From the NCBI GenBank assembly GCA_021769625.1, contig JAETSN010000003.1, positions 51,734 to 115,733 on the forward strand: 64,000 nt of DNA, read 5' to 3'. Shown here one piece after another: positions 52,756 to 61,953 of the stretch; within the stretch, counting starts at the first letter, position 1, and the number at the start of each line of letters is the position of its first letter. The translations under genes and the position numbers were made by a program. Source of the DNA: [Clostridium] symbiosum. Its GTDB lineage: Bacteria; Bacillota; Clostridia; Lachnospirales; Lachnospiraceae. The notes beneath the pieces are model-generated. The model searched no databases. It saw nothing but the letters and a program-made list of their open reading frames with translations, and was not told the DNA's origin.

Positions 52756-53955
52756 ATGGCACCAAGATATCAGGACGAAGACGATTGGGAATATGAAGAG
52801 GCACCGAGAAAAAAATCATCTTCCGGCGGGAAAAAGAAATCATCGGGGAAGAAATCTTCTGCAAAAGGTACTTCCGGCAAAAAGAAGATGTCCGCGAAGG
52901 CAAAGGCGAAGAAAAAGAGGAAAAGGATCCTGCTTTTCATGGGCGAGATCATTCTGCTTGCGGTTATGCTGATCGTACTGTGGGGCGTGACAAGAACGGA
53001 AAAAGTAGGACATCTGGAGATCCCGGAAGAAGAGATCGTGGTCAACGAGAGTGTCAGCGAAGAGCAGCTCGAAGTGATGAAGGGCTATAGAAACGTGGCG
53101 CTTTTCGGCGTGGATTCCACGACCGGGGCACTGACCAAAAATACCCGGAGCGACTCCATCATGATCGCATCCATCAATCTGGATACCAAGGAGATCAGGC
53201 TGGTTTCGGTATACAGGGACACGTTTATGAATCTGGGCAATGACAAGTATAACAAATGTAACGGCGCATACGCGGCCGGCGGCCCGAAACAGGCGATCAG
53301 TATGCTGAACGCCAATCTGGATATGAACATCAAGGATTTTGTGACGATCGGTTTTGCGGGGCTGATCGATACGATAGATGCCCTGGGCGGGATCCCTCTC
53401 GATATCACAAACGAGGAGATCCATTATCTGAACGATTATCAGTATTGTATCGCGGAAGACTTAAAGAGACAGTATACGCCTGTCAGCAACGCGGGGCTGC
53501 AGGTGGTGGACGGCATGCAGGCGACCGGATACTGCCGTATCCGTTATACGAAGGGTGATGACTTTAAGCGTGCGGAGCGTCAGAGGAACGTGCTGAAGGC
53601 GATCATGGACAAATCGAAAGAAGCCTCCGTCTCACAGCTTGTGGAGATCGCAAACGATGTGTTTGACGAAGTGTATACTTCCTTCGGTATCGGGGAGATC
53701 ACCGAACTTCTCGGGGAGGCGTCCGAATACAAGGTTGTCGCAGACGACGGTTTCCCGCGGGAGGACAGCAGGTGGACCGGCAATATCGGTTCTCCCGGCG
53801 ACTGTATCGTGCCGAATGATCTGGCGAAAAATGTAAGCTGGCTGCACGAGTTCCTGTTCGATGAAAGCGGCTATGTGCCCAGCAATGAGGTACAGGAGTA
53901 CAGCGACTATATTACGAGCGCGACAAGTAAGTATAAACCGAAGAGCGTGCAGTAA
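52756..53955 (+). CDS. LytR-CpsA-Psr family glycopolymer ligase
   Basis: About 399 residues from the ATG at 52756 (GATAAGGG upstream). A basic Lys/Ser-rich cytoplasmic tail (about 10-60) and one helix (about 62-80) precede the LCP domain: LFGVDSTTG, TRSDSIMIASIN, VSVYRDTF, KCNGAYAAGG, IDALGGIPLDI and YCRIRYTKGDDFKRAERQRNVL with the Arg and Asp residues that bind pyrophosphate lipid. It transfers lipid-linked polymer to peptidoglycan, so the product of this locus is likely wall-anchored. A terminator follows. Confidence 0.95.
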   Translation: MAPRYQDEDDWEYEEAPRKKSSSGGKKKSSGKKSSAKGTSGKKKMSAKAKAKKKRKRILLFMGEIILLAVMLIVLWGVTRTEKVGHLEIPEEEIVVNESVSEEQLEVMKGYRNVALFGVDSTTGALTKNTRSDSIMIASINLDTKEIRLVSVYRDTFMNLGNDKYNKCNGAYAAGGPKQAISMLNANLDMNIKDFVTIGFAGLIDTIDALGGIPLDITNEEIHYLNDYQYCIAEDLKRQYTPVSNAGLQVVDGMQATGYCRIRYTKGDDFKRAERQRNVLKAIMDKSKEASVSQLVEIANDVFDEVYTSFGIGEITELLGEASEYKVVADDGFPREDSRWTGNIGSPGDCIVPNDLAKNVSWLHEFLFDESGYVPSNEVQEYSDYITSATSKYKPKSVQ

Positions 53956-53970
53956 TTGAGAAAAGATTTC

Positions 53971-54017
53971 AAAGTCAGATGGCAGGAGCAAAGGAGTATC
54001 CTGTCCTCTGACTTTTT
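53971..54017 (+). terminator. Rho-independent terminator after the LCP gene
   Basis: AAAGTCAGA and TCTGACTTT frame an inner GCAGGA/TCCTGT pairing. A T-run follows. Confidence 0.8.
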
Positions 54018-54072
54018 ATGTGCAGCCCCATGCAGAGGAAGTATGCCGCTCGCGCGGCGCATGGGGGCGTGT

Positions 54073-54102
54073 CGAACAGGAAAGATAAATCTTTCCTGTT
54101 CG
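54073..54102. other. Perfect 14-bp hairpin
   Basis: CGAACAGGAAAGAT and ATCTTTCCTGTTCG pair perfectly around two bases. A GC-rich hairpin (GCCGC with GCGGC) lies just upstream near 54041-54055. Between the terminator and the next gene it may be a second terminator or a leader structure; the run after it is only weakly T-rich. Confidence 0.55.
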
Positions 54103-54178
54103 ATTAAAATATGCAAAAGCAGAAAAATGTGTTATCATAAAATGGATATAAAAAAGGCAGGAGATAATAAGAGGACAC

Positions 54179-55117
54179 ATGCAGGAAGTAGACGTCATTA
54201 TTCCGGTCTATAAACCGGGGGCAGAATTTGTAGAGCTGATCGATAAACTGGAGCATCAGAGTATACCGGTGCATCAGATTTTGCTGTTTAATACAGAACA
54301 GAAATACTGGGAAGCATTTCAATATGACCATCCGAGGCGGAAGCGGTATGAAAATGTCAGAATATGGCATATTTCCAGAAAGGAGTTTGACCACGGGAGG
54401 ACAAGGCGGGAAGCAGTAAAAAAATCGCAGGCTCCTGTTTTTGTGATGATGACGCAGGATGCCATGCCGGCGGATGAATTTTTGCTGGAGAAGCTGATCG
54501 CGCCGCTTTCACAGAGGGATGTCGCGGTTTCCTACGCAAGGCAGCTTCCGAGAAAAGATGCGGGGCCGATCGAGCGTTTTACGAGGGAATTTAATTATCC
54601 GGACAAAAGCCGTATCAAGTCAAAGGCGGATCTGGACGAGATGGGAATAAAAACCTTTTTCTGCTCCAATGTCTGTGCGGCATACCGGAGGGACATTTAT
54701 GAAAAACAGGGCGGTTTCATAAAGCATGCGATATTTAACGAGGATATGATCTATGCGGCGGGCTGCATCAAAGCGGGGTATAAGATCGCTTATACGGCGC
54801 AGGCGGAGGTGCTCCATTCCCACCGGTATACCAATAAAGAGCAGTTCCGCAGGAATTTTGATCTGGGCGTTTCCCAGGCGGAGCACCCGGAGATCTTTGA
54901 GGGTGTCCCTTCCGAATCGGAAGGTCTGAGGCTGGTGAAGCGGACGGCGGAATACCTGAAGAAAGAGGGCGAGGGCAGGCTGATATTTCCTATGTGTGTG
55001 ACCAGTATTTATAAATTCTTCGGGTATAAACTGGGAAAAAATTATAAAAGGCTATCATTCAGGCGGATTATGAAATATACTATGAATAGAACGTACTGGG
55101 AAAACGTGAGGTTATAG
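54179..55117 (+). CDS. GT2 glycosyltransferase, RfbF-like
   Basis: A 312-residue GT2 protein: VDVIIPVYKPG at the start, KEFDHGRTRREAV, MMTQDAMPADEFLLEKL (acidic metal site), and FNEDMIYAAGCIKAGYKIAY with the catalytic acid. The sequence matches rhamnosyltransferase-type enzymes that lack the classic DxD. AGAGG lies near the ATG. It ends one base before the glmS start, so the two are translationally linked. No membrane helix is obvious. Confidence 0.87.
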   Translation: MQEVDVIIPVYKPGAEFVELIDKLEHQSIPVHQILLFNTEQKYWEAFQYDHPRRKRYENVRIWHISRKEFDHGRTRREAVKKSQAPVFVMMTQDAMPADEFLLEKLIAPLSQRDVAVSYARQLPRKDAGPIERFTREFNYPDKSRIKSKADLDEMGIKTFFCSNVCAAYRRDIYEKQGGFIKHAIFNEDMIYAAGCIKAGYKIAYTAQAEVLHSHRYTNKEQFRRNFDLGVSQAEHPEIFEGVPSESEGLRLVKRTAEYLKKEGEGRLIFPMCVTSIYKFFGYKLGKNYKRLSFRRIMKYTMNRTYWENVRL

Positions 55118-55118
55118 G

Positions 55119-56945
55119 ATGTGCGGTATCGTTGGATATATTGGAAAGAAGCAGGCAGCGCCGGTTATTCTGGACGGACTTTCAAGACTGGAATACAGAG
55201 GGTATGATTCCGCGGGGATCGCGGTGTTTGACGGGGAGAATATCAGCTATAAGAAATCCACCGGCAGGCTGAAAGTGCTGGAGAACATGACAAGGGGAGG
55301 ACTGGATCTGCCGGGACATTGCGGCATCGGCCATACAAGATGGGCGACGCACGGAGTGCCCAGCAATGAAAATGCGCATCCTCATTTTAATCAGAAGGAA
55401 ACGATTTCCGTTGTCCATAACGGGATCATTGAAAATTATCTGCAGCTGAAAAAATATCTGGAGAAAAAGGGTTATGTGTTCGTGTCGGAGACGGATACGG
55501 AAGTGCTGGCCCATCTTCTGGACTATTATTATAAGGGAAATCCGATGGAGGCGATCTTCCGGATGCTGCGGCGTGTGGAGGGTTCCTACGCGCTGGGGAT
55601 ATTGTTTGCGGAACATCCCGATACACTGTTTGCGGCGCGGAAAGACAGTCCGCTGATCGTGGGACAGAATGAGGACGGGTGTTTTATCGCCTCCGATGTG
55701 CCTGCCATCCTGAAATACACCCGTCAGGTCACTTACGTGGATAATCAGGAGATCGTAAAACTGTATGCGAGCCATATGCATTTCTACAATATCGACGAGG
55801 AGGAGATCGAGAAGGAATCCACACTGATCGAGTGGGATGCGGATGCCGCCGAGAAGGCGGGATATGAGCATTTCATGTTAAAGGAAATGTATGAGCAGCC
55901 GAAAACGATTACGGATACGATCAGTCCGCGGATCAAAAAGGATGACATTGAGATCGAAGAACTGCATATGAGCGATGAGGAGCTGAGGGCGGTGAAAAAG
56001 ATCCATATCGTGGCCTGCGGTTCGGCTTATCATGCCGGTGTGACCGGTAAGTATGTGATAGAAAATCTGGCGCGGATCCCTGTGGAGGTGGATCTGGCGT
56101 CGGAATTCAGATACCGGGATCCGATTTTAGAGGAGGGAGCGATGGTCATCGTGATCAGCCAGTCCGGGGAGACGGCGGATACGCTGGCGGCGCTCAGAGA
56201 GGCGAAGAAGCGCGGGTTCCAGATCTTAGGCATCGTCAATGTGGTGGGCAGTTCCATCGCAAGGGAGGCGGACAATGTACTCTATACCTGGGCGGGACCG
56301 GAGATCGCTGTGGCGACGACAAAGGCTTACAGCGCGCAGCTTGTAGCGCTCTATCTGCTGGCCATGAAGTTCGCGAAGGTGAAGGGAACCATCGGGGAGA
56401 AAGAGTTTTCGCATCTGCTCGGATGTATGGAAAGGCTTCCCCATCAGATAGAACGCCTGCTCAACACAAAGGAGCAGATCCAGAAGTTTGCGAACCGTTA
56501 TCTGGCGGCAAAGGACATTTTCTTTATCGGCAGAGGCATCGACTACGCGATATCGCTGGAGGGGTCCCTGAAGCTGAAGGAGATTTCCTATATTCATTCG
56601 GAGGCCTATGCGGCGGGAGAGCTGAAACACGGTACGATCTCCCTGATCGAGGAGGGGACGCTTGTGACGGCGGTATCCACCCAGCCGGAACTGTACCAGA
56701 AGATGATCAGCAATATCGTGGAAGTGAAGGCGAGGGGCGCTTTTGTGATGGCGGTCACCGGGGAGGATAACCGGGAGATCGAAAAGGCGGCGGATTATGT
56801 GATCTATATTCCGGAGACGGCGCCGGTATTCGCAAATTCCCTGGCGATCATACCGCTCCAGCTGTTTGGATATTATATTGCTGTGGGACGCGGATGCGAT
56901 GTGGATAAACCGAGGAACCTTGCGAAATCTGTGACGGTGGAGTGA
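55119..56945 (+). CDS. glmS: Glutamine--fructose-6-phosphate aminotransferase
   Basis: A 608-residue enzyme making glucosamine-6-phosphate, the entry to UDP-GlcNAc for wall and glycan synthesis. N-terminal glutaminase: MCGIVGYIG with the catalytic Cys2, GHTRWATHG, SETDTEVLAHL. C-terminal two SIS domains: ACGSAYHAG, VISQSGETADTLAAL, and the end KPRNLAKSVTVE. The length is standard. No glmS ribozyme is visible, since only one base separates it from the upstream gene. Co-transcription with a glycosyltransferase suggests supply of amino sugar to this pathway. Confidence 0.97.
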   Translation: MCGIVGYIGKKQAAPVILDGLSRLEYRGYDSAGIAVFDGENISYKKSTGRLKVLENMTRGGLDLPGHCGIGHTRWATHGVPSNENAHPHFNQKETISVVHNGIIENYLQLKKYLEKKGYVFVSETDTEVLAHLLDYYYKGNPMEAIFRMLRRVEGSYALGILFAEHPDTLFAARKDSPLIVGQNEDGCFIASDVPAILKYTRQVTYVDNQEIVKLYASHMHFYNIDEEEIEKESTLIEWDADAAEKAGYEHFMLKEMYEQPKTITDTISPRIKKDDIEIEELHMSDEELRAVKKIHIVACGSAYHAGVTGKYVIENLARIPVEVDLASEFRYRDPILEEGAMVIVISQSGETADTLAALREAKKRGFQILGIVNVVGSSIAREADNVLYTWAGPEIAVATTKAYSAQLVALYLLAMKFAKVKGTIGEKEFSHLLGCMERLPHQIERLLNTKEQIQKFANRYLAAKDIFFIGRGIDYAISLEGSLKLKEISYIHSEAYAAGELKHGTISLIEEGTLVTAVSTQPELYQKMISNIVEVKARGAFVMAVTGEDNREIEKAADYVIYIPETAPVFANSLAIIPLQLFGYYIAVGRGCDVDKPRNLAKSVTVE

Positions 56946-56946
56946 G

Positions 56947-57033
56947 AATGTGGCAAACTGCACGGAGCAAACACGGGTAGAGCAGCAAATGAGCAGTCTT
57001 GATTCGAAATAAAGGTTTTTATGGTAAATGATA
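56947..57033 (+). repeat. Second dispersed repeat, copy B (upstream of htrA-like gene)
   Basis: It pairs with 21931-22017: GGCAAACTGCA, then AGCAGCAAATGAGCAGTC, then TTGATT, then TTTTTATGGTAAATGATATT follow the same order and spacing. About 60 percent identity by eye over 85 bases. It ends about 75 bp before the next start codon. Confidence 0.55.
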
Positions 57034-57106
57034 TTGGGAAATGGTAACGGGATATAAAAAGTAAGGCAGGGGTAAAAAGAGAATATATAGCAGGCTGAGG
57101 GAAAAA

Positions 57107-58849
57107 ATGAGTGAGAAGGAACAGAAAAAGAAAGAAAAAGAGTTGAAAAATGTGCCGGATGAGATGGAGTATTCTGACGCAAAGGAAGAGTCCGCAGGGC
57201 AGGAGAGTGCGGCAGGGAGAACCCCGGAGATGCAGGGATATGTTCAGCAGTGGCCGGACGGAATGCAGAATATGCAGGGACAGCCGGGGGGCGGACAGCA
57301 TGCGGGGGACAGCGCGCAGTCCGGCGGACAGAATATGACGAACCAGATGCCCGGGCAGCAGCCGGGACAGGGATACTATGGCTATCAGAATCCCTATCAG
57401 AACAACTGGCAGAACCAGAAGTATTACGGCAATGACTACAGCCGAAGGGGCGGCAGCTATAATAACTACCCGAACCAGAATTACGGGAATTATGGCCCGG
57501 GAAACGGCGCGCAGGGAAATCCTTACGGCTATCAGCCGGGAAATTACGGCGCACAGGGCGGCTATCAGCCGGGGAATTACGGACCGCAGGGAAATGCGGG
57601 CGGAGACGGCGGCGGAAAGAAAGGATCCGGCACGGGGAAGAAGATTCTGATCGTAGTCGGTATCTGTGCCCTGCTTGGGCTTTGCGTGGGCGGCGTTTAT
57701 TTTGCGGCGAATATCTACGGCGGGACGACTGAGGCCGAGGCGCAGCAGGTTTCGGCCCAGCCGGAGGAGCCGCAGATCGCGCAGGTGGAACTGGATGAGA
57801 GCGGGGAGGCGGAAGCCGGGGAAGAAACAGCGGCGCCGGCAAAAGGAAATCTGACGGATGTGTCGGATCTGGTGGAGAAGATCATGCCCACCGTAGTGAG
57901 CGTCAATGCCGTCTACACGTACAGCAGCTACTACTGGGACGACGAGAAATATGACGGCGGCGGTTCCGGTTTTATCATCGGAGAGAATGAAACGGAACTG
58001 TTGATCGCAACGAATTCCCATGTGATAGCGGATTCGGAGGATCTTACGGTATCGTTTGTGGATGAGACGACAGCGGATGCCATGGTAAAGGGATATGATA
58101 ATGACCTCGATGTGGCGGTGATCGCGGTGCGGCTTCAGGATATCTCTGAGGAAACGAAAAAGGAGATTGCCGTGGCAAAACTGGGGGATTCCACCACGCT
58201 GAAGGCGGGACAGGCGGTGATTTCCATCGGGAATGCGCTGCTGCTCGGACAGTCTGTGACAACAGGCATTATCAGTGCGACCAATATGCCGGTGGGCGGC
58301 GGCTACGACGAGATGGGCAATCAGTACGGATCTGACGATCGTGTCATGATCCAGACGACGGCGATCATGAATCCGGGCTGTTCCGGCGGCGTGCTGATCA
58401 ACGCTTCCGGCGAGGTCGTGGGTATCAATACGATGACGATCAGCGCGATCGATGTGGAGGGAATGTGCTATGCGATTCCGATCTCCGATGCGATCCCCGT
58501 GCTGGACAATCTGAAAAAGCGGGAGATCAGGGAAAGGCTGAAGGAGGAAGACAGCGGTTTTCTGGGGATAAGCTGTTCCAATGTGGAGCGTAGGGACGCG
58601 GAGGAATACGGGATACCGGACGGCGTGTATGTCAGGGATGTAAATGAAGATGGTCCTGCCGACGAAGCGGGGATACGGAAGGGCGATGTCATTGTGGCGT
58701 TAAATGAGGTTTCTGTGGGAACGATGGAGGAGCTTTCGGAGATGCTGCGGTATTATCCCGTGGGAGAGATCGTGGAAGTGGAGATCATGCGCTACGAGCA
58801 GGGAGAGTATCAGTCCCAGGTGATCAGCGTGAAGCTGGGACGAAAATGA
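57107..58849 (+). CDS. HtrA-like membrane serine protease with PDZ domain
   Basis: A 580-residue protein. The cytoplasmic N-terminus is very long and rich in Gln, Gly, Asn and Tyr (about 45-175, with repeats of Y-Q-P-G-N-Y-G type). One helix follows (about 181-205), then a trypsin-like S1C domain with His in TNSHV (about 304), Asp in DLDVAV (about 334) and Ser in NPGCSGG (about 425), then one PDZ domain (about 480-575). In most HtrA proteins the active-site word is GNSGG; here it is GCSGG with the nucleophile kept. It degrades or processes misfolded envelope proteins. Confidence 0.93.
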   Translation: MSEKEQKKKEKELKNVPDEMEYSDAKEESAGQESAAGRTPEMQGYVQQWPDGMQNMQGQPGGGQHAGDSAQSGGQNMTNQMPGQQPGQGYYGYQNPYQNNWQNQKYYGNDYSRRGGSYNNYPNQNYGNYGPGNGAQGNPYGYQPGNYGAQGGYQPGNYGPQGNAGGDGGGKKGSGTGKKILIVVGICALLGLCVGGVYFAANIYGGTTEAEAQQVSAQPEEPQIAQVELDESGEAEAGEETAAPAKGNLTDVSDLVEKIMPTVVSVNAVYTYSSYYWDDEKYDGGGSGFIIGENETELLIATNSHVIADSEDLTVSFVDETTADAMVKGYDNDLDVAVIAVRLQDISEETKKEIAVAKLGDSTTLKAGQAVISIGNALLLGQSVTTGIISATNMPVGGGYDEMGNQYGSDDRVMIQTTAIMNPGCSGGVLINASGEVVGINTMTISAIDVEGMCYAIPISDAIPVLDNLKKREIRERLKEEDSGFLGISCSNVERRDAEEYGIPDGVYVRDVNEDGPADEAGIRKGDVIVALNEVSVGTMEELSEMLRYYPVGEIVEVEIMRYEQGEYQSQVISVKLGRK

Positions 58850-58915
58850 AAATGCGGGAAACAGCAGGAGGCTGAACTGGAATGAAGAATGGACGAGCTG
58901 GTAAGCGAGTCTGTT

Positions 58916-58949
58916 CGCTGCGGTGCAATTTGCGGAGCAAATCGCAGCG
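58916..58949. other. Long hairpin upstream of the clpX-like gene
   Basis: CGCTGCG and CGCAGCG, then ATTTGC and GCAAAT, form a 13-bp stem with a 5-base bulge (GTGCA) and loop GGA. GACGAGCTG occurs on both sides of the hairpin (near 58892 and 58961). No T-run follows, so it is not an ordinary terminator. Confidence 0.55.
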
Positions 58950-59004
58950 GTTCCCGTATAGACGAGCTGCGAATTAAATAATAGAGGTAAAAACAGGAGA
59001 AAGT

Positions 59005-60576
59005 ATGTCAGAATACGATAACAATAAAAACGGAAATGATGACGGCCGGAACGGTTACGAGGATGTGTGCTTTATCTGCCACAGGCCGGAGAGCAAGGCG
59101 GGCAGGATGTTCAAACTGCCCAATAATATCTGTGTCTGTGACGACTGTATGCATAAGACCATGGATTCCATGAGCCAGTTTAATTTTCAGGGAATGATGC
59201 CGCCGTTTTATGATCTGAACGGCATGATGGGCAATACAGGCGGGACAAAACCTCAGGTACAGGATGAGGAGAAGCCGGAGAAGACAGAAATTGTGGAAAA
59301 GGAAGAAAAGCCGGAAGAGCCGGAGAAAAAGGACAAAAATAAAGAAGTAAAAACACCTTCTCACGGTTTCCCGAATATCAGCTTTATCAATCTGGCAGAT
59401 CTGCAGAACATGGGCGGGATCCCCCAGAGACAGAAGATCAAAAAGAAAAAAGAGGGGGAACCCTCAAAGCCGTTGATCGATATCAAGGATATTCCCGCAC
59501 CCCACAGGATCAAGGCGCAGCTGGACGAGTATGTGGTGGGACAGGAACATGCAAAAAAAGTCATATCCGTGGCGGTCTACAATCATTATAAGCGGGTTGC
59601 AACGGGGACGATGGACGATATAGAGATCGAGAAATCCAATATGCTGATGATCGGCCCTACCGGATGCGGAAAAACTTATCTGGTAAAGACGCTGGCGAGG
59701 CTTCTGAATGTGCCCCTTGCCATTGCGGACGCCACATCCTTGACGGAAGCGGGCTATATCGGGGACGATATCGAGAGCGTGCTCACAAAGCTTCTCGCGG
59801 CGGCGGACAACGATGTGGAGAAGGCGGAGAGCGGTATTGTCTTTATCGATGAGATCGACAAGATCGCCAAGAAGAAAAATACCAACTCCAGGGATGTCAG
59901 CGGAGAATCCGTGCAGCAGGGGCTGTTAAAGCTTTTGGAAGGCGCGGAGGTGGAGGTGCCTGTCGGGGCAAACAGCAAAAATGCCATGGTGCCTCTTGCC
60001 ACGGTAAATACGAAAAATATCCTCTTTATCTGCGGCGGCGCGTTCCCGGGACTGGAGGAGATCATCAAACAGCGCCTTGCCAAGCAGACCGGTATCGGCT
60101 ATCAGGCGGAATTAAAGGACAAGTTCGATAAAGATAAAAACATCCACAACAAAGTGACCGTGGAGGATGTGCGCAAGTACGGCATGATCCCGGAGTTCAT
60201 CGGCCGTCTGCCGATTCTGTTCACGTTGGACGGGCTGAATAAGGACGCTCTTGTGAAGATATTGAAAGAGCCGAAGAACGCGATCCTGAAACAGTACCAG
60301 AAGCTTCTGGAACTGGATGAAGTGAAGCTGGAGTTTGACGAGGGCTCTCTGGAAGCCATTGCGGAAAAGGCGCTGAAAAAAGAGACCGGCGCAAGGGCAC
60401 TCAGGGCTCTGATCGAAGAATTTATGCTGGATATCATGTATGAGATCCCGAAAGATGACAATATCGGCAGGGTGACGATCACGAGAGAGTATATCGAGGG
60501 AACGGGAGGACCGGTGATCGATATCAGGAGCAACTCGATGCAGCGGATCGAGGAATTGAATGAAGTGAAGGGATAG
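59005..60576 (+). CDS. clpX: ClpX-type AAA+ unfoldase with extended linker
   Basis: A 523-residue protein, about 100 longer than usual ClpX. The zinc-binding domain has CFIC (22-25) and CDDC (45-48). Then a Glu/Lys/Pro-rich linker (about 85-160) leads to the AAA+ core: LDEYVVGQ, Walker A GPTGCGKT (about 216), pore loop GYIGDD (GYVG in most ClpX), Walker B IVFIDEIDKIA, and FIGRLP. The ClpP-docking loop reads GIGYQAE where IGF is usual. clpP and lon are not adjacent. It could be a second, specialised ClpX; the symbol is given for family only. GGAG lies upstream of the ATG. Confidence 0.9.
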   Translation: MSEYDNNKNGNDDGRNGYEDVCFICHRPESKAGRMFKLPNNICVCDDCMHKTMDSMSQFNFQGMMPPFYDLNGMMGNTGGTKPQVQDEEKPEKTEIVEKEEKPEEPEKKDKNKEVKTPSHGFPNISFINLADLQNMGGIPQRQKIKKKKEGEPSKPLIDIKDIPAPHRIKAQLDEYVVGQEHAKKVISVAVYNHYKRVATGTMDDIEIEKSNMLMIGPTGCGKTYLVKTLARLLNVPLAIADATSLTEAGYIGDDIESVLTKLLAAADNDVEKAESGIVFIDEIDKIAKKKNTNSRDVSGESVQQGLLKLLEGAEVEVPVGANSKNAMVPLATVNTKNILFICGGAFPGLEEIIKQRLAKQTGIGYQAELKDKFDKDKNIHNKVTVEDVRKYGMIPEFIGRLPILFTLDGLNKDALVKILKEPKNAILKQYQKLLELDEVKLEFDEGSLEAIAEKALKKETGARALRALIEEFMLDIMYEIPKDDNIGRVTITREYIEGTGGPVIDIRSNSMQRIEELNEVKG

Positions 60577-60613
60577 TGGGATAAGATTTATCTGCTGTGA
60601 GATTAAGTGAAAA

Positions 60614-60640
60614 AAGCCGGGGCAAAAAACGCCCCGGCTT
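60614..60640 (+). terminator. Rho-independent terminator after clpX
   Basis: AAGCCGGGGC and GCCCCGGCTT pair perfectly over 10 bp. The T-run is short (TTAAAATG) on the plus strand and A-rich on the other side, so it may act in both directions. Confidence 0.75.
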
Positions 60641-60787
60641 AAAATGTCGTGGAGCACGCGAAAAAACGGGATATGCAACCGTCAGGTGCGGAATTTCCAG
60701 CCTCATTTGGTAGTCCGCAACCGGAAAAACGGGTAGGATAGAACCATTCCGACAGGGAAATATGAGAGAAAGAGGAAGGAGAATAAA

Positions 60788-61762
60788 ATGATATTGGCGG
60801 AAAAGATCATAGCATTGCGGAAAAGGATGAACTGGTCGCAGGAGGAACTGGCGGAGAAGCTGGATATCTCCAGACAGTCTGTCTCGAAATGGGAAGTGGG
60901 GGCGACGATCCCGGATCTGGATAAGATATTGAAGATGAGCGAGATCTTCGGTGTCAGCACGGACTATCTCTTAAAGGATGAGATAGAGGAGACAGGGCTC
61001 TCCGGCGGGAAGGATGTGCCGGAGGGACGGGTCGTATCGGTGGAGGAAGCAAATGCTTTTATGAACGTTTCACAGGAAGTCTGTGGCAGGATTGCGGCGG
61101 CGATCTCCCTTTTTATTTTAAGCCCGATCGTTCTTCTGCAGCTTGCGGCGTTATCAGAAACGGGAAGGATATCGGAGGATAAAGCGGTGGGGCTCGGCAT
61201 CGTTGTCGTGCTGCTGTTCGTGGCAGCGGGCGTGGCGGTCTGCGTCTACAACGGCATGAAACTGGAAAAATTCAAATATCTGGAGAACGAGCAGTTTTCC
61301 CTGCAGTATGGCGTGGAGGGCATTGTGGAAAAAAGAAAAGAGGATTTTGCCGAGAGGTTCCGGCGCTCGGTGATAACGGGCATCGTGCTCTGTATCGTCG
61401 GCGCGATCCCGCTGATGCTGGCGGCGGCATACTCCGCGGGTGATGCGGTGATGACGAGCTGTGTGAATATCATCCTGCTGTTTGTGGCGGCGGGCGTGCA
61501 TTTTATCGTCAGGGCGGGGATTGTGCAGGAGAGCTATAATAAGCTTTTGCAGTGCGAAGACTATACGGCGGAAAACAAGGAGATCAATAAAAAGCTGTCC
61601 TATTTTCCGGGAAGCTACTGGCTGGTGGTGACGGCGCTCTTTCTGGGCTTCGGCTTTTATACGGAGAACTGGGGCAGGACGGCAGTGCTCGTATGGCCTG
61701 CGGCAGGCGTGCTGTTCGCGGCGGTCTACGGGATCTTGAGGGCGGTGGTGAGGAGAAAGTAG
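60788..61762 (+). CDS. XRE-family regulator with membrane domain
   Basis: A 324-residue protein. An N-terminal helix-turn-helix (about 5-60: LRKRMNWSQEELAEKLDISRQSVSKWE) is joined to a C-terminal part with about six membrane helices (two pairs at 100-155, a pair at 195-240 and a pair at 275-320). This layout is common in Clostridia, where the membrane part is thought to sense the envelope. GGAAGGAG lies upstream of the ATG. It stands alone between clpX and a PDDEXK_9 gene, with no partner operon. Confidence 0.9.
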   Translation: MILAEKIIALRKRMNWSQEELAEKLDISRQSVSKWEVGATIPDLDKILKMSEIFGVSTDYLLKDEIEETGLSGGKDVPEGRVVSVEEANAFMNVSQEVCGRIAAAISLFILSPIVLLQLAALSETGRISEDKAVGLGIVVVLLFVAAGVAVCVYNGMKLEKFKYLENEQFSLQYGVEGIVEKRKEDFAERFRRSVITGIVLCIVGAIPLMLAAAYSAGDAVMTSCVNIILLFVAAGVHFIVRAGIVQESYNKLLQCEDYTAENKEINKKLSYFPGSYWLVVTALFLGFGFYTENWGRTAVLVWPAAGVLFAAVYGILRAVVRRK

Positions 61763-61953
61763 AATATTTTCGGACACGGCAGGAGATTTTGAAGATGAAA
61801 AATTTCCTGCCGACATTGTTTTTGAAGCTTGTTTCCTGTATGATATTATATATGACAGTTGGATAGAGTTATTCTGCATGGAATGTAAACAGATGATATA
61901 GAAGAAATATTGTGGTTGACATAGACGGCCTGTAAATGAGATGGAGGCAAAGT

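Noticed and set aside
54950..55130. glmS ribozyme upstream of glmS
   Set aside because: The glmS start lies one base after the preceding coding sequence and no ribozyme core is seen.
58378..58398. GCSGG in place of GNSGG as a broken HtrA active site
   Set aside because: The nucleophilic serine and both glycines are kept, and His and Asp are present, so the protease is probably active.
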